Below are positions 8,736 to 17,645 of a stretch of DNA of 64,000 nucleotides, in pieces. The position numbers were made by a program, and so were the translations under genes. Below the pieces are notes generated by a model that was not told the DNA's origin, made no database searches, and was given only the letters and a program-made list of their open reading frames with translations. The stretch is from NCBI RefSeq assembly GCF_004375085.3, contig NZ_SNAQ03000001.1:248001-312000 (forward strand), written 5' to 3'. Positions within the stretch are counted from its first letter, which is position 1. Each line of letters opens with the position of its first letter. Origin of the DNA: Lewinella sp. W8 (lineage in GTDB: Bacteria > Bacteroidota > Bacteroidia > Chitinophagales > Saprospiraceae).

Positions 8736-11700
8736 TTAGAGGGTGACTTTTTCCTCCTCCCGAATGGTCGCTACGCGCTTGGAGAGCCCCTCCAGTACGT
8801 CTTGAGCTGCGGCGAGAGACTTTACGTTTTCCTTGCTCAGCGACAGGCGTCGGGGCGTTTGCTTGAGGCGCAGTCCCCGCAGCATACCCTCTTCGGCGAT
8901 GATTTTACTGATGGCGCGAAAGGTGTCGGAATCGTAGTACAGCGATTGCGCGTCTTCCACGAAGAAGAGAATCAGCTTATCGTTTTTCAGGATGAGCCGT
9001 TCGAAGCCCAGCTCCCTACACAACCACCGCAAGCGGAGGCCGTCGAAGAGTTCTTCCGCTTCGGGGGGGATGGGGCCGAAGCGATCGGCGAGGCCGGCGG
9101 CGAACTGCTGCAGTCCTTCCTCGTCGGGAATATTGTCCAACTCCTGATACAGCCGGAGCCGCTCCTGCGTACTTTCCACGTAGGCGGTCGGCAGATGCAT
9201 CTCCGTATCGGTTTCGATGGTTACCTCGCGCACGAAGTCACTGGCTTCGGTCATCTGATCGGCGAAGATGTCCTTGAATTCACCCTGCTTGAGTTCCCGT
9301 ACGGCTTCCTCCAGAATTCGCTGGTAGGTCTCGTAGCCGATGTCGGCGATAAAGCCGGATTGCTCACCGCCCAGGAGGTTGCCCGCTCCCCGGATGTCGA
9401 GGTCCTTCATGGCGATGTTGAAGCCGCTGCCCAGATCGCTGAATTCTTCCAGTGTTCGGAGTCGTTTACGGGCTTCGGGCGTCAGTACACTCAGCGGCGG
9501 AGCAATCAAGTAGCAGTAGGCCTTCTTGTTGGAGCGTCCCACCCGGCCGCGAAGCTGGTGCAGGTCGGAGAGCCCGAACTGGTGGGCATTATTGATGATG
9601 ATGGTGTTCGCATTGGCGATGTCCAGTCCCGTTTCAATAATGTTGGTGCACACCAGCACGTCGTACTTCCGGTCGATGAATTCGATCAGGGTTTTCTCGA
9701 GTTCCTTCGGGTCCATCTGTCCGTGAGCCTGCGCAAACTGTACGTCCGGGCACAGGCGGCGGAGCATCGTGACCATGTCCACCAGGGACTTTACGCGGTT
9801 ATGAACGAAGAAGACCTGCCCGCCCCGATACACCTCGTTTTCGATAGCTTCCTTCATCACCTCCTCGTTGAAGACCCGAACCTCGGTGTGGATGGGCTGA
9901 CGGTTGGGCGGCGGTGTGCGGATCACGGAAAGGTCCCGGGCGTTCATGAGGCTGAACTGTAGCGTTCGGGGGATCGGGGTGGCCGTTAGGGTGAGGGTGT
10001 CTACGTTCACCTGCATGGAACGCAGCTTTTCCTTGGCTTTCACCCCGAATTTTTGCTCTTCGTCCACGATCAGCAGGCCGAGATCCTTGAACTCGGTACG
10101 CTTGGACAGAATGGCGTGCGTCCCGATCAGGACGTCGATCTTGCCCTCCTTCAGCCGTTTGAAGATGTCCGTTTTTTGCTTCGCGGTGCGGAAGCGGTTG
10201 ATGTAGTCTACGTCCACCCCGAACTCACCCAGCCGCTCGCTGAAGGTACGGTAGTGTTGCAGGGCCAGGATGGTCGTGGGCACCAGCACGGCGACCTGCT
10301 TCCCGTCAGCCGCGGCCTTGAAGGCCGCGCGCAGGGCCACTTCCGTTTTCCCGAAACCTACGTCACCGCAGATCAAACGGTCCATCGGATGGGGCTTCAT
10401 CATGTCCTCCTTCACGTCGTTGGTGGCCTTGAGCTGATCCGGGGTGTCTTCGTAGATGAAACTGGCCTCCAGTTCGTTTTGGAGGTAGCCGTCGGGTGGA
10501 AAGGCATGCCCCGGCGTAGCTTTCCGTTTGGCGTAGAGCTTGATGAGCTCTCCGGCCATGTCCTTCATCTTTTTCTTCGTCCGGCTCTTCAGGTTCTTCC
10601 AGGCTTCCCCACCGATCTTGTCCAGGCGGGGCAACGCACCGTCCTTTCCGCTGTACTTGGACAGCTTGTGCAGGGAGTTGATGCCGACGTAGAGGATGTC
10701 GTTATTTTTGTAGACCAGTCGGACACTCTCCTGGGTGTGCCCGTTGATTTCCAGCTTTTCGAGGCCGGAGAACCTTCCTACGCCGTGATCGATGTGTACG
10801 ACCAGATCCCCGGTGGAAAGGTCGCGCAGCATCCGCAGGTTGAGGGCCTTGTCCTTGGTGAAGCCCCGCCGAAGCTTGTAGCGGTGGTAGCGTTCAAAGA
10901 TCTGATGGTCCGTGTAGCAGGCGGCCCCGAGTTCGGAGTCAATAAAGCCCGCGTGAATCGCAATGGGTATGGGCTCGAAGCGAACGCTGGCGTCCAGGTC
11001 GTTGAAGATGGCGTAGAAGCGCTCAATCTGCTTCGGGTTATCGGTAAAGAGGAAATTGGTAAGCCCGTTGCTGGTGTTTTCGTTCAGGTTGCGAATCAGC
11101 AACTCAAAATTCTTGTTGAAGCTGGGCTGGGGTTTGGCGCGGCAATCGATGGTGTGATCGATGCCCATGCTCTGCTGGTAATCGCTGATGAAGATGATCG
11201 GCTTCTGCTCCACGTCGGCCAGTACTTCTCCGGGCCGGATGAAGGCCCGGTCCCGGAAGATGTTGGCCAGCTCCTCGTCGTCAATGATCGTCAGGTTCTT
11301 GGCAAACGCTTCGGCGCGCTTGAAGCATTCTCCCAGCCGGTCCAGCAGCAACTGAAAGTCGCGCATCCAGATGGTGGAATCCTCCGGCAGGACTTCAAAG
11401 ATGCTGGTCTTCTGATCCCGTCCGAATTTGGTGTTGATGTTCGGGACGATACTGACGTACTCCACTTTGTCGATGGAAAGCTGTTGCAGGGGATCAAAGG
11501 TTCGGATACTTTCGATCTCGTCGTCGAACAATTCAATTCGGTAGGGGAATTCGTTGCCGTAGCTGAAGATGTCCACGATGCCGGCCCGGATACTGAACTG
11601 GCCGGGCTCGTAGACGAAGTCTTGCCGCTTGAAACCGTACTCCGCCAGGACGGTAATGATGGTATCCACGTCCAGCGTCTCCCCTTTGGTCATTTCGATC

Positions 11701-12146
11701 CGGGAGCTGGTCAATTCCGCCGGAGCAACGACCTGCTCAAAGAGGGCTTCCGGATAGGTAACCACAATTTCTCCCTTAGACTTGGAATGTGTCAGGTAAT
11801 TGATGGTCTCGGTCCGCAGCAGGACGTTCGTGGGGTCGAGCACCTCGAAATAGAGGGGGCGGCGGAAACTGTCCGGCAGCAGCCGCACCTGCTTTTTTGG
11901 CAAAAGCGCCGCAATCGAATTTTGAATGTAGGCGGCCTCCTCTTTGTCGGCGGCAACGACCAGGTGGTGGCCGCCCCGGTGACGATAGGTCGCCGCAATG
12001 AGCATACTCTCCAGGGCACCCGCCAGACCTTTAAGCTGCAAACGCGGGGCCTTTCCCTCCTTACTCAGACGGGAAATTTTGGCCACCCGCTCACTGTCGG
12101 TGTAGCGTTGCAGTAGTGTTTGGGTCGGATCGGGGGAATTCGCCAT
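8736..12146 (-). CDS. mfd: Transcription-repair coupling factor Mfd
   Basis: A 1136-residue ATP-dependent translocase that removes RNA polymerase stalled at DNA lesions and recruits UvrA. The N-terminal third is the UvrB-like module. The RNA-polymerase-interacting (CarD-like) domain begins near residue 445 with STGDLVVHIDHGVGRFSG. The RecG-like motor has Walker A GDVGFGKTE near 594, DEEQ near 695 and the TATPIPRT motif shortly after. The C-terminal TRCF domain is present. Length matches the family. It starts at ATG 12146 with no close upstream gene. The pathway partner uvrA is also in this window, about 6 kb away and on the other strand. Confidence 0.97.
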   Translation of the reverse strand: MANSPDPTQTLLQRYTDSERVAKISRLSKEGKAPRLQLKGLAGALESMLIAATYRHRGGHHLVVAADKEEAAYIQNSIAALLPKKQVRLLPDSFRRPLYFEVLDPTNVLLRTETINYLTHSKSKGEIVVTYPEALFEQVVAPAELTSSRIEMTKGETLDVDTIITVLAEYGFKRQDFVYEPGQFSIRAGIVDIFSYGNEFPYRIELFDDEIESIRTFDPLQQLSIDKVEYVSIVPNINTKFGRDQKTSIFEVLPEDSTIWMRDFQLLLDRLGECFKRAEAFAKNLTIIDDEELANIFRDRAFIRPGEVLADVEQKPIIFISDYQQSMGIDHTIDCRAKPQPSFNKNFELLIRNLNENTSNGLTNFLFTDNPKQIERFYAIFNDLDASVRFEPIPIAIHAGFIDSELGAACYTDHQIFERYHRYKLRRGFTKDKALNLRMLRDLSTGDLVVHIDHGVGRFSGLEKLEINGHTQESVRLVYKNNDILYVGINSLHKLSKYSGKDGALPRLDKIGGEAWKNLKSRTKKKMKDMAGELIKLYAKRKATPGHAFPPDGYLQNELEASFIYEDTPDQLKATNDVKEDMMKPHPMDRLICGDVGFGKTEVALRAAFKAAADGKQVAVLVPTTILALQHYRTFSERLGEFGVDVDYINRFRTAKQKTDIFKRLKEGKIDVLIGTHAILSKRTEFKDLGLLIVDEEQKFGVKAKEKLRSMQVNVDTLTLTATPIPRTLQFSLMNARDLSVIRTPPPNRQPIHTEVRVFNEEVMKEAIENEVYRGGQVFFVHNRVKSLVDMVTMLRRLCPDVQFAQAHGQMDPKELEKTLIEFIDRKYDVLVCTNIIETGLDIANANTIIINNAHQFGLSDLHQLRGRVGRSNKKAYCYLIAPPLSVLTPEARKRLRTLEEFSDLGSGFNIAMKDLDIRGAGNLLGGEQSGFIADIGYETYQRILEEAVRELKQGEFKDIFADQMTEASDFVREVTIETDTEMHLPTAYVESTQERLRLYQELDNIPDEEGLQQFAAGLADRFGPIPPEAEELFDGLRLRWLCRELGFERLILKNDKLILFFVEDAQSLYYDSDTFRAISKIIAEEGMLRGLRLKQTPRRLSLSKENVKSLAAAQDVLEGLSKRVATIREEEKVTL

Positions 12147-12401
12147 GGAGCGGGATACGGAACGTCTTATTTCGTCAACGCCTCCTTAACAGCCGGGCGG
12201 AATACATAGTTCTCCAGTAGCGGAGATTCAGTCGCTGGTTTGCGGTAGTGCCCGCAGGTAAATCCGTAGCTGAATTTTGGCCTGCGGCAGGTGCAGTGAT
12301 AACGGAACCCTCGTGCTCAGCCGGGGAGCAGTGATTATCTGAAGGAGCCATGCCGGCAAAAATGAGATAGGGACGATCGCCAGCTCCGAACCGCCACCTA
12401 T

Positions 12402-13073
12402 TTATTCCATCGGCTCATTGATCGGGGAAATCATGATGTGCGCTCGGTGCGTGCCCGGGTCCATGATCCAGGGGTGATTGGGGGCGATCGGGGCTTCGGG
12501 CAGCCCCGTAGAAGCGGCGGTGGCGAAGGGAAGGTAGACTACGTAGCGGTAGACGGCACCCTCCACTATGGCGGTCTCGGGGTCGTACTGGGTTTCTTTC
12601 CCGTAGTAGATGTGCAAGGTGGTGCCCTCTTTGCCCATCGAGAGTTTACCGGACTTGACTTCCTCCTCCCGGATGTCAAAGATCTCCTGGCGGTTTTTAC
12701 CTTCTGCCCGCAACTCCCGGCCCCGGGCCATGAAGGGTTCCAGACTTTTGTGGTAGCAGGCGGCATTAAAGCCATCCCTCCTGGGATCGTCGGTGAGGCA
12801 GATTAAATCGTTCGTCCCTTCCCGGAAGGTGACGAACGCTCCGGCCATGTTGTAACCGATCACCGTGCATTCCGCCCGGCTTTCTTCCGGTGCGGCCATC
12901 AGGGCCGTGGCGACCAACGCTTCGTCGGTGTCAATGGACTGCAGGTTGGCGCTGGGCTCTTCCGCCGGGGCTTCGGTCTTGGCGACGTCTGTTGCTTCGG
13001 TGGCGGTCTCTTCCGGCGCAGTACAGCCGAACAGGCACCCGGTCAGGGTAAGGGCAAGTAAATAGCTTCTCAT
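12402..13073 (-). CDS. Lipoprotein of unknown function with acidic linker
   Basis: A 223-residue protein with lipobox LFGC at Cys17, then an Ala/Glu/Thr-rich linker of about 35 residues. A compact domain of about 165 residues follows. It contains ECTVIGYNMAGAFVTFREGT near 68, DLICLTDDPRRDGFNAACY near 90, a charged helix near 110-140, and LHIYYGKETQYDPET near 153. It resembles hypothetical secreted proteins seen in several phyla but has no named domain that I recognise. The gene is transcribed alone, with about 255 bases of unexplained DNA between its stop and the mfd start. Confidence 0.7.
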   Translation of the reverse strand: MRSYLLALTLTGCLFGCTAPEETATEATDVAKTEAPAEEPSANLQSIDTDEALVATALMAAPEESRAECTVIGYNMAGAFVTFREGTNDLICLTDDPRRDGFNAACYHKSLEPFMARGRELRAEGKNRQEIFDIREEEVKSGKLSMGKEGTTLHIYYGKETQYDPETAIVEGAVYRYVVYLPFATAASTGLPEAPIAPNHPWIMDPGTHRAHIMISPINEPME

Positions 13074-13104
13074 AGTGGTGGTAATCTTTTGTCTAAAGAT
13101 AGGG

Positions 13105-13827
13105 TTATCCCGAAGGTTGAAGCGTCCGTCGAGCCGCGAAGAAATACTTTACACCCAGATTCCCCCAGAGGTGCTGAAAGCTGGCCTCGAACCGATCGCT
13201 CGAGGTTGCCCGGGTAAGGCCGTAATCAAAACCCGCTTCTCCTACCAGGGCGATCCGGCTACTGATCGGCCAGCTGTAGGATAGCTGGGCGCGGAGGCCG
13301 AAGGTGTGATCGGCCCAGAATTCATTTCGCCGCGCGGTCCGGACCGACTGACGTTCCTGGACGGTGGAATCCGTGCGAAGCTGGCCCGTGGAGGTAGCCG
13401 TGAAGCTCGGGTTATTGAGGGTTTGGCTGAAGTAAATACCCGTTCCAAAGTACAGCCCCTGGTCCATCCTCCATTCGGGAATGAAGGCCATCGCCAGGCG
13501 ATTTATGCTCGCCACGCCACTGGTCTTTCCTCCACCTAACCTCCCGAAGGCCCCCTGTTCAAAATAGAGCCGGGTACTGGAAAAATTCAGCTTGATTTGA
13601 TACCGAAGCAATCGTCCGCGAGCGGTGGTGTAGGCGATGCTGAAGTTGGTATTCCCCCGCGTTTCTCCTTCAAGTAGCCTGCCCGGACGATCCCGGGTAT
13701 CCCCCATTTTTACTACCGTGGTGTTTTCATAGCCACCCATTAGCGACAGGCTCGGCTGTCCGTGGAGTAGCAAGGGGAAAAAGAATAGAGTCAGGGTAAG
13801 TATCCGGGCTTGGCGGTCAGTCATCAC
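13105..13827 (-). CDS. Outer-membrane beta-barrel protein
   Basis: A 240-residue protein with an N-terminal signal peptide (hydrophobic run up to LLLHG, cleavage probably before QPS). Alternating hydrophobic/polar strands follow, ending in an aromatic residue-rich C-terminus (WGNLGVKYFF), as in small Bacteroidota porin-like barrels. Repeated short strands such as RYQIKLNFSS, GLRAQLSYSW and LVGEAGFDYG support eight or more strands. Either of two adjacent Met codons could be the start. No specific substrate can be inferred. Confidence 0.65.
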   Translation of the reverse strand: MMTDRQARILTLTLFFFPLLLHGQPSLSLMGGYENTTVVKMGDTRDRPGRLLEGETRGNTNFSIAYTTARGRLLRYQIKLNFSSTRLYFEQGAFGRLGGGKTSGVASINRLAMAFIPEWRMDQGLYFGTGIYFSQTLNNPSFTATSTGQLRTDSTVQERQSVRTARRNEFWADHTFGLRAQLSYSWPISSRIALVGEAGFDYGLTRATSSDRFEASFQHLWGNLGVKYFFAARRTLQPSG

Positions 13828-13934
13828 TTGGGTGTAGGTGGTCGCTCCTAAAGGTAAGCCACGGTAGCTTTGTTAATCTGAGGTTGGAGATGCTGGCACC
13901 CCAAGCTCAGGGTAGTCCGCCTGCCATCGGACCG

Positions 13935-15305
13935 TCAAAAGAATAAATACACCAACATCAACACCGCAACGTAGCCCACATACCAACGCAAGTCCAGGTA
14001 GTGACCCGGACGGATACCCGTGCGCCGGTAGAGATAGTACATCAGCAGGAGTTTGTCCAGGAAGTAGGCCAGTACCGTGGCCCAGATGATGCCCAGGAGG
14101 CCGTAGGCCGGTGCTAACAGAAAGGAAAGAGCCACGTTGAGTAGGAGCTCAAGCCCGCCGAAAACCATCAGCATCCGGGTGTGCCCGAGGGCCGTCAGCA
14201 CGGGGACGGGAAACAACAACCGGCTGACGATCACGAAGAGATAGGCCCGAAAGAGTGGTTCGCTCTCCGCGAAGGTGGCCGTAAAGAGGGGCTCCCACCA
14301 GTAGCCCGTCGTGGCCAGCAGTAAAATGGTGCCGGGGAATATCCAGTGAAACAGCCGACGGGAGCTGTTTCGCAGTAACTGGAGTCCGACCGTCGGGGAT
14401 TCGGTCAACTGCGGTAGCACCACGGTGATCATGCCGTTAGTGACGGCCGCCAGGAGGGGGAGTTCGCGCGCACCGTAGCGGAACAGCGCAAAGGTGTCTT
14501 CTTCCCCCTCGTACCAGTAGTTCACAAACCAGGGGTCAAAGGCCGTGACCATCGCTCCGAGGGAGGCGTAGATCATCAGCGGCCAGGCCGCTGACCACCA
14601 GGCCGTAAGCAGCTCCCGCCAGCGATCCTGGCCCCCCGTCATGGCTCCGGTGAGCTTTCCATGGCGCTTCACGGTGATCGCCCGCTGCTTGTTTTGCTTG
14701 TCCAGCACGTAGTCCCAGAGGGTCCAGCCCAGGATGAGGATGCCCTTCACGACGCCACAAACCGCCAGCCAGTACAGGGCGCCCTCCAGGCTATCGCCGG
14801 CCAGTAGCGGCCCGAGAATGGCCATGATCATCCCCAGGGCGCTGAGCGTGCCGAAGACCAGCAGACCGCGCGGACGATCCTCAACCACCAGCACCTGCTC
14901 GAAGAACAGTCCCGGCCACTGGGTAAGTAAAAAGAGGAAGTACCACCACCAGCCCGGGGGCGTTTCTCCCAGTCGGAGCAGGTCGAAAAACCATTGATGG
15001 GCACCGGCCGCCACGCCCAGCAGGAGCAGGGAGACCACAAAAATGGTGCCCAGCGCCAGGCGGGAGAACTTCCGCGCGGCCTCCGGCCGCGTAAGCCGAA
15101 TTCGCACCAAATAGGCCTGCAGCAAACCCGTCAGCCAGCCAAATCCTAAAATGTAACCAACGAAGAGTAAGCTTTCCCAGTGTCCGATTTCCGTCAACCC
15201 CAGTCCGAGACGGGGCAAGGCCAGCGCAATCAGGATAAGGGCACCCTGGCGTAAGGCCTGGACGATTTGTCCGGCTCGGATGAGTAGGCTGGATCGACTG
15301 GACAT
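13935..15305 (-). CDS. Oligosaccharide/polysaccharide flippase (Wzx/MATE-like)
   Basis: A 456-residue polytopic membrane protein with about a dozen hydrophobic helices. Recognisable features are the N-terminal LIRAGQIVQALRQGALIL segment, a mid-protein ALFRYGARELPLLAAVTNG loop typical of polysaccharide-export flippases, and a C-terminal helix pair ending in VLMLVYLFF. It would move lipid-linked sugars across the inner membrane. It starts 28 bases after the stop of the saccharopine dehydrogenase-type gene, so the two may be co-transcribed, although they have no obvious metabolic link. No glycosyltransferases are adjacent. Confidence 0.75.
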   Translation of the reverse strand: MSSRSSLLIRAGQIVQALRQGALILIALALPRLGLGLTEIGHWESLLFVGYILGFGWLTGLLQAYLVRIRLTRPEAARKFSRLALGTIFVVSLLLLGVAAGAHQWFFDLLRLGETPPGWWWYFLFLLTQWPGLFFEQVLVVEDRPRGLLVFGTLSALGMIMAILGPLLAGDSLEGALYWLAVCGVVKGILILGWTLWDYVLDKQNKQRAITVKRHGKLTGAMTGGQDRWRELLTAWWSAAWPLMIYASLGAMVTAFDPWFVNYWYEGEEDTFALFRYGARELPLLAAVTNGMITVVLPQLTESPTVGLQLLRNSSRRLFHWIFPGTILLLATTGYWWEPLFTATFAESEPLFRAYLFVIVSRLLFPVPVLTALGHTRMLMVFGGLELLLNVALSFLLAPAYGLLGIIWATVLAYFLDKLLLMYYLYRRTGIRPGHYLDLRWYVGYVAVLMLVYLFF

Positions 15306-15333
15306 ACGGGCTGTTCGTCAGTCCGGCACCGCC

Positions 15334-16671
15334 TTATTCCAGCGGCACGGTCTTGTGAGTAAAGGCTAGCCCGTATTCCGCCATCTCCTCCAGCACGGGC
15401 TCATATACTTCCCGCATCGTGGGAATGTGGACGCCGGTGGAGGAAATTTTGTTCTGGCTGATCAGGCGCACGAAGATACCCATCGGTAGCCCCACCAGAC
15501 GAGACATCGCCGTGTCTTCGGCGTCGTTACCCTTCATGGTGAGGTTGGAAATGTCCCGGTACAGCTTTCCGTCCAGTTTGTAGTCGACCTGGTGCTGCAT
15601 GACGATGAGGTCCTTGTCTTGCGGATTGAGCTTCCAGCGGTCCAGCAGCAGGCGTTCCAGGATCAGCGCGGGCGTAGCGTTGGGAATTTTAATCTTCTTC
15701 TTGCGGAATAAGCCCAGCCAGACGAGACGGGCCATCACGTCGCCGTTGGGGTCTACTCCCAGCATCTGGGCGATACGGTCCTTGACGGAACCTGGTCCGG
15801 CGGGAGCGAAGGCCTCCATGAGCTCGTGGTAGGTGATTTTCTCGCTGTCCAGGATGGGGAAGTCTCCGTTGGTCAGGCCGATGCGTACCAGCGCCGCCCA
15901 GGCGGCCGCAAATCCGGGGTAGCGGAGGGTGCCCCGCAGAATGGTCGGGATGTCGTCCAACCCATACTGCTCGCGGTAGAGCAGGCTGTCCCGGTTGGCG
16001 TAGGCTTCGAAGTCGCCGATTCCCTCCATGTGTACGTCCCAGGTGGTTTTGAACAACCGCTGGTACGGGATGAACTTGAGCTTGTCGTTATTCAGGTACT
16101 GGGCGGTTCCCTGGCCAGCCAGCACTACGTTGCGGGGGTTCCAGGTGAATTTGTAGCCCCAGGGATTGTCGTTGCTTTCCGGCGCAATCAGTCCGCCGGT
16201 AAAGGAACGGAAGGCCTTGATTTTTCCACCCTTTTCCCGGATTTCGTTGATGCGCTGCATCGCGGACATGTGGTCGATGCCGGGGTCGAGCCCCATCTCC
16301 CCCATGAAGATCAGTTCGCGGTTCCGGGCTTCGTCTCCGAGTCGGTACAGCTCGTGACTGACGTAGCTGGCCGTTACCAGGTGCTTTTTGAGCCGGATAC
16401 AATCCTGAGCTACTTCCAGGTGAAGGTGGGCGGGAAGGAGGGAAACCACAATATCCGCCCGTCCGATGAGTTCCCGGCGGTCATTGGTCTTCATGACGTC
16501 CAACCAGACCGGATTACCCCGGGGATGATCTTTGACCTTGTTGGCGGCGGCGGAAGGGTCGGCATCAGCCACCGTGACGTTCCATCCTAACTCGGAACTT
16601 TTATTCAAAGCATATTGAATCAGGGCGGAGGAGGAGCGGCCAGCTCCAATAATGAGAATTCTTGCGGGCAT
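15334..16671 (-). CDS. Saccharopine dehydrogenase family enzyme (LYS9-like)
   Basis: A 445-residue NAD(P)-dependent oxidoreductase. The N-terminal Rossmann motif is RILIIGAGRSSSALIQ and the family segments SLLPAHLHLEVAQDCI, GEMGLDPGIDHMSA and SFTGGLIAPESNDNPWGYKF follow. The last of these fits glutamate-forming saccharopine reductase-type proteins of lysine or polyamine metabolism; the exact substrate is not fixed by sequence. The start is set at ATG 16671 (MPARILI). The frame continues upstream, but an exact promoter box at 16701-16708 lies inside that extension, and the extension has no family resemblance. The flippase gene follows 28 bases downstream. Confidence 0.87.
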   Translation of the reverse strand: MPARILIIGAGRSSSALIQYALNKSSELGWNVTVADADPSAAANKVKDHPRGNPVWLDVMKTNDRRELIGRADIVVSLLPAHLHLEVAQDCIRLKKHLVTASYVSHELYRLGDEARNRELIFMGEMGLDPGIDHMSAMQRINEIREKGGKIKAFRSFTGGLIAPESNDNPWGYKFTWNPRNVVLAGQGTAQYLNNDKLKFIPYQRLFKTTWDVHMEGIGDFEAYANRDSLLYREQYGLDDIPTILRGTLRYPGFAAAWAALVRIGLTNGDFPILDSEKITYHELMEAFAPAGPGSVKDRIAQMLGVDPNGDVMARLVWLGLFRKKKIKIPNATPALILERLLLDRWKLNPQDKDLIVMQHQVDYKLDGKLYRDISNLTMKGNDAEDTAMSRLVGLPMGIFVRLISQNKISSTGVHIPTMREVYEPVLEEMAEYGLAFTHKTVPLE

Positions 16672-16700
16672 TTGGAATAAATCGTTCAGAAGGGCTGGGG

Positions 16701-16708
16701 CAAATGTA
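16701..16708 (-). promoter_or_regulatory. -7 promoter box of the saccharopine dehydrogenase-type gene
   Basis: Reads TACATTTG on the minus strand, an exact TAnnTTTG match, about 30 bases before the chosen ATG at 16671. A TTG-type -33 element at the usual distance is not clear. Confidence 0.5.
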
Positions 16709-16798
16709 AGCAACTGGGGGGAGCTAGGTGGCCAAGCTCCGGGAATTCCTTCCCAACCGGAAGGTAGCACCCTGGCATTGTGGACAATACAAAATGAA

Positions 16799-16832
16799 GA
16801 AGGGGAGCAAGTCGGTCGACTTACTCCCCTTC
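16799..16832 (-). terminator. Terminator of the zinc-ribbon gene
   Basis: Inverted repeat GAAGGGGAGcAAGTCG / CGACTTaCTCCCCTTC with one mismatch and a two-base loop, starting 26 bases after the stop at 16858 and followed on the minus strand by a T-rich tail. Confidence 0.7.
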
Positions 16833-16857
16833 CCGGATGTATTCGAATTCCCGGACG

Positions 16858-17610
16858 CTATTCGGCGGGAACTTCTTCGTTGATGTTGTGGTCCACCAGG
16901 ATGCGGTTGCAGTGCTCACAGATCATGATCCGCTTGCGCTGGCTGATTTCCAGCTGTTGCTGGGGGGGGATGGCGTTGAAGCAACCACCGCAGGCATTCC
17001 GCTCTACGGTCACCACGGCCAGTCCGTTACGGTAGGACTTCCGGATTTTATCGTAGCCACGCAGCAGACGATCCTCAATCGTCTTGCGCTGCTTTTCGGA
17101 TTGACGACGCAGTTTCTTCTCCGTCTTCTCCGTTTTGGCAATGATGGACTTCAGTTCTTCCTGCTTTACTTCCAGTAGTTTTACTTTGTCGTCCCGGCGT
17201 TCCTGAGTAGCGGAGAGGGTACCCTGCTTGGCTTCCAGTTCGCGGGCGGCACCACCGGCCTTCTTGTCGGAAAGCTGAATCTCGAGCCGTTGCATTTCGG
17301 TCTCCTTCATCAGGGCCTCGTACTCCCGGTTGTTTTTCACGTTGTTCATCTGATCCTCATAACGAAGAATGAGTTGTTCAGATTCGGCAATGTTGGCTTC
17401 GTGACGGCTGATTTCCTGCTGGAGCTCCTTGACGGTAGCGGACAGGCGGTTGATCCGGGTATCGAGACCGGCAATCTCATCTTCCAGGTCACTGACTTCC
17501 ATGGGCAGTTCGCCCTTCAGGATTTCGATCTCGTCGATCTGGCTGTCAATTTCTTGCAAACTGTACAGTTCGCGCATTTTTTCTTCTACCGTCTTTTCGG
17601 TCTGAGCCAT
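16858..17610 (-). CDS. Coiled-coil protein with C4 zinc ribbon
   Basis: A 250-residue protein. Residues about 5-190 are a long charged coiled coil (heptads such as LEDEIAGLDTRINRLSATV). The C-terminus has a zinc ribbon with CGGCFNAI near 208 and CEHCNRIL near 233. This architecture defines the widely conserved zf-RING_7/CdsZ-like family, thought to bind nucleic acid or act around translation and cell division, but without an agreed function. It follows NIF3 by 35 bases in the same direction, a gene order seen in many Bacteroidota. A promoter box at 17697-17704, inside the end of NIF3, could give independent expression. Confidence 0.85.
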   Translation of the reverse strand: MAQTEKTVEEKMRELYSLQEIDSQIDEIEILKGELPMEVSDLEDEIAGLDTRINRLSATVKELQQEISRHEANIAESEQLILRYEDQMNNVKNNREYEALMKETEMQRLEIQLSDKKAGGAARELEAKQGTLSATQERRDDKVKLLEVKQEELKSIIAKTEKTEKKLRRQSEKQRKTIEDRLLRGYDKIRKSYRNGLAVVTVERNACGGCFNAIPPQQQLEISQRKRIMICEHCNRILVDHNINEEVPAE

Positions 17611-17645
17611 GCGGAAGGATATTTTTAATCGTTAGTGGAGCGGAC

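Noticed and set aside
10053-12116. A 687-codon plus-strand open frame opposite mfd, and similar long antisense frames opposite other genes
   Set aside because: Mirror frame of a GC-rich gene with strong codon bias; no family motifs and no promoter box.
12147-12401. Possible small gene between mfd and the lipoprotein gene
   Set aside because: Only very short frames with no ribosome binding site or family resemblance; treated as empty intergenic DNA.
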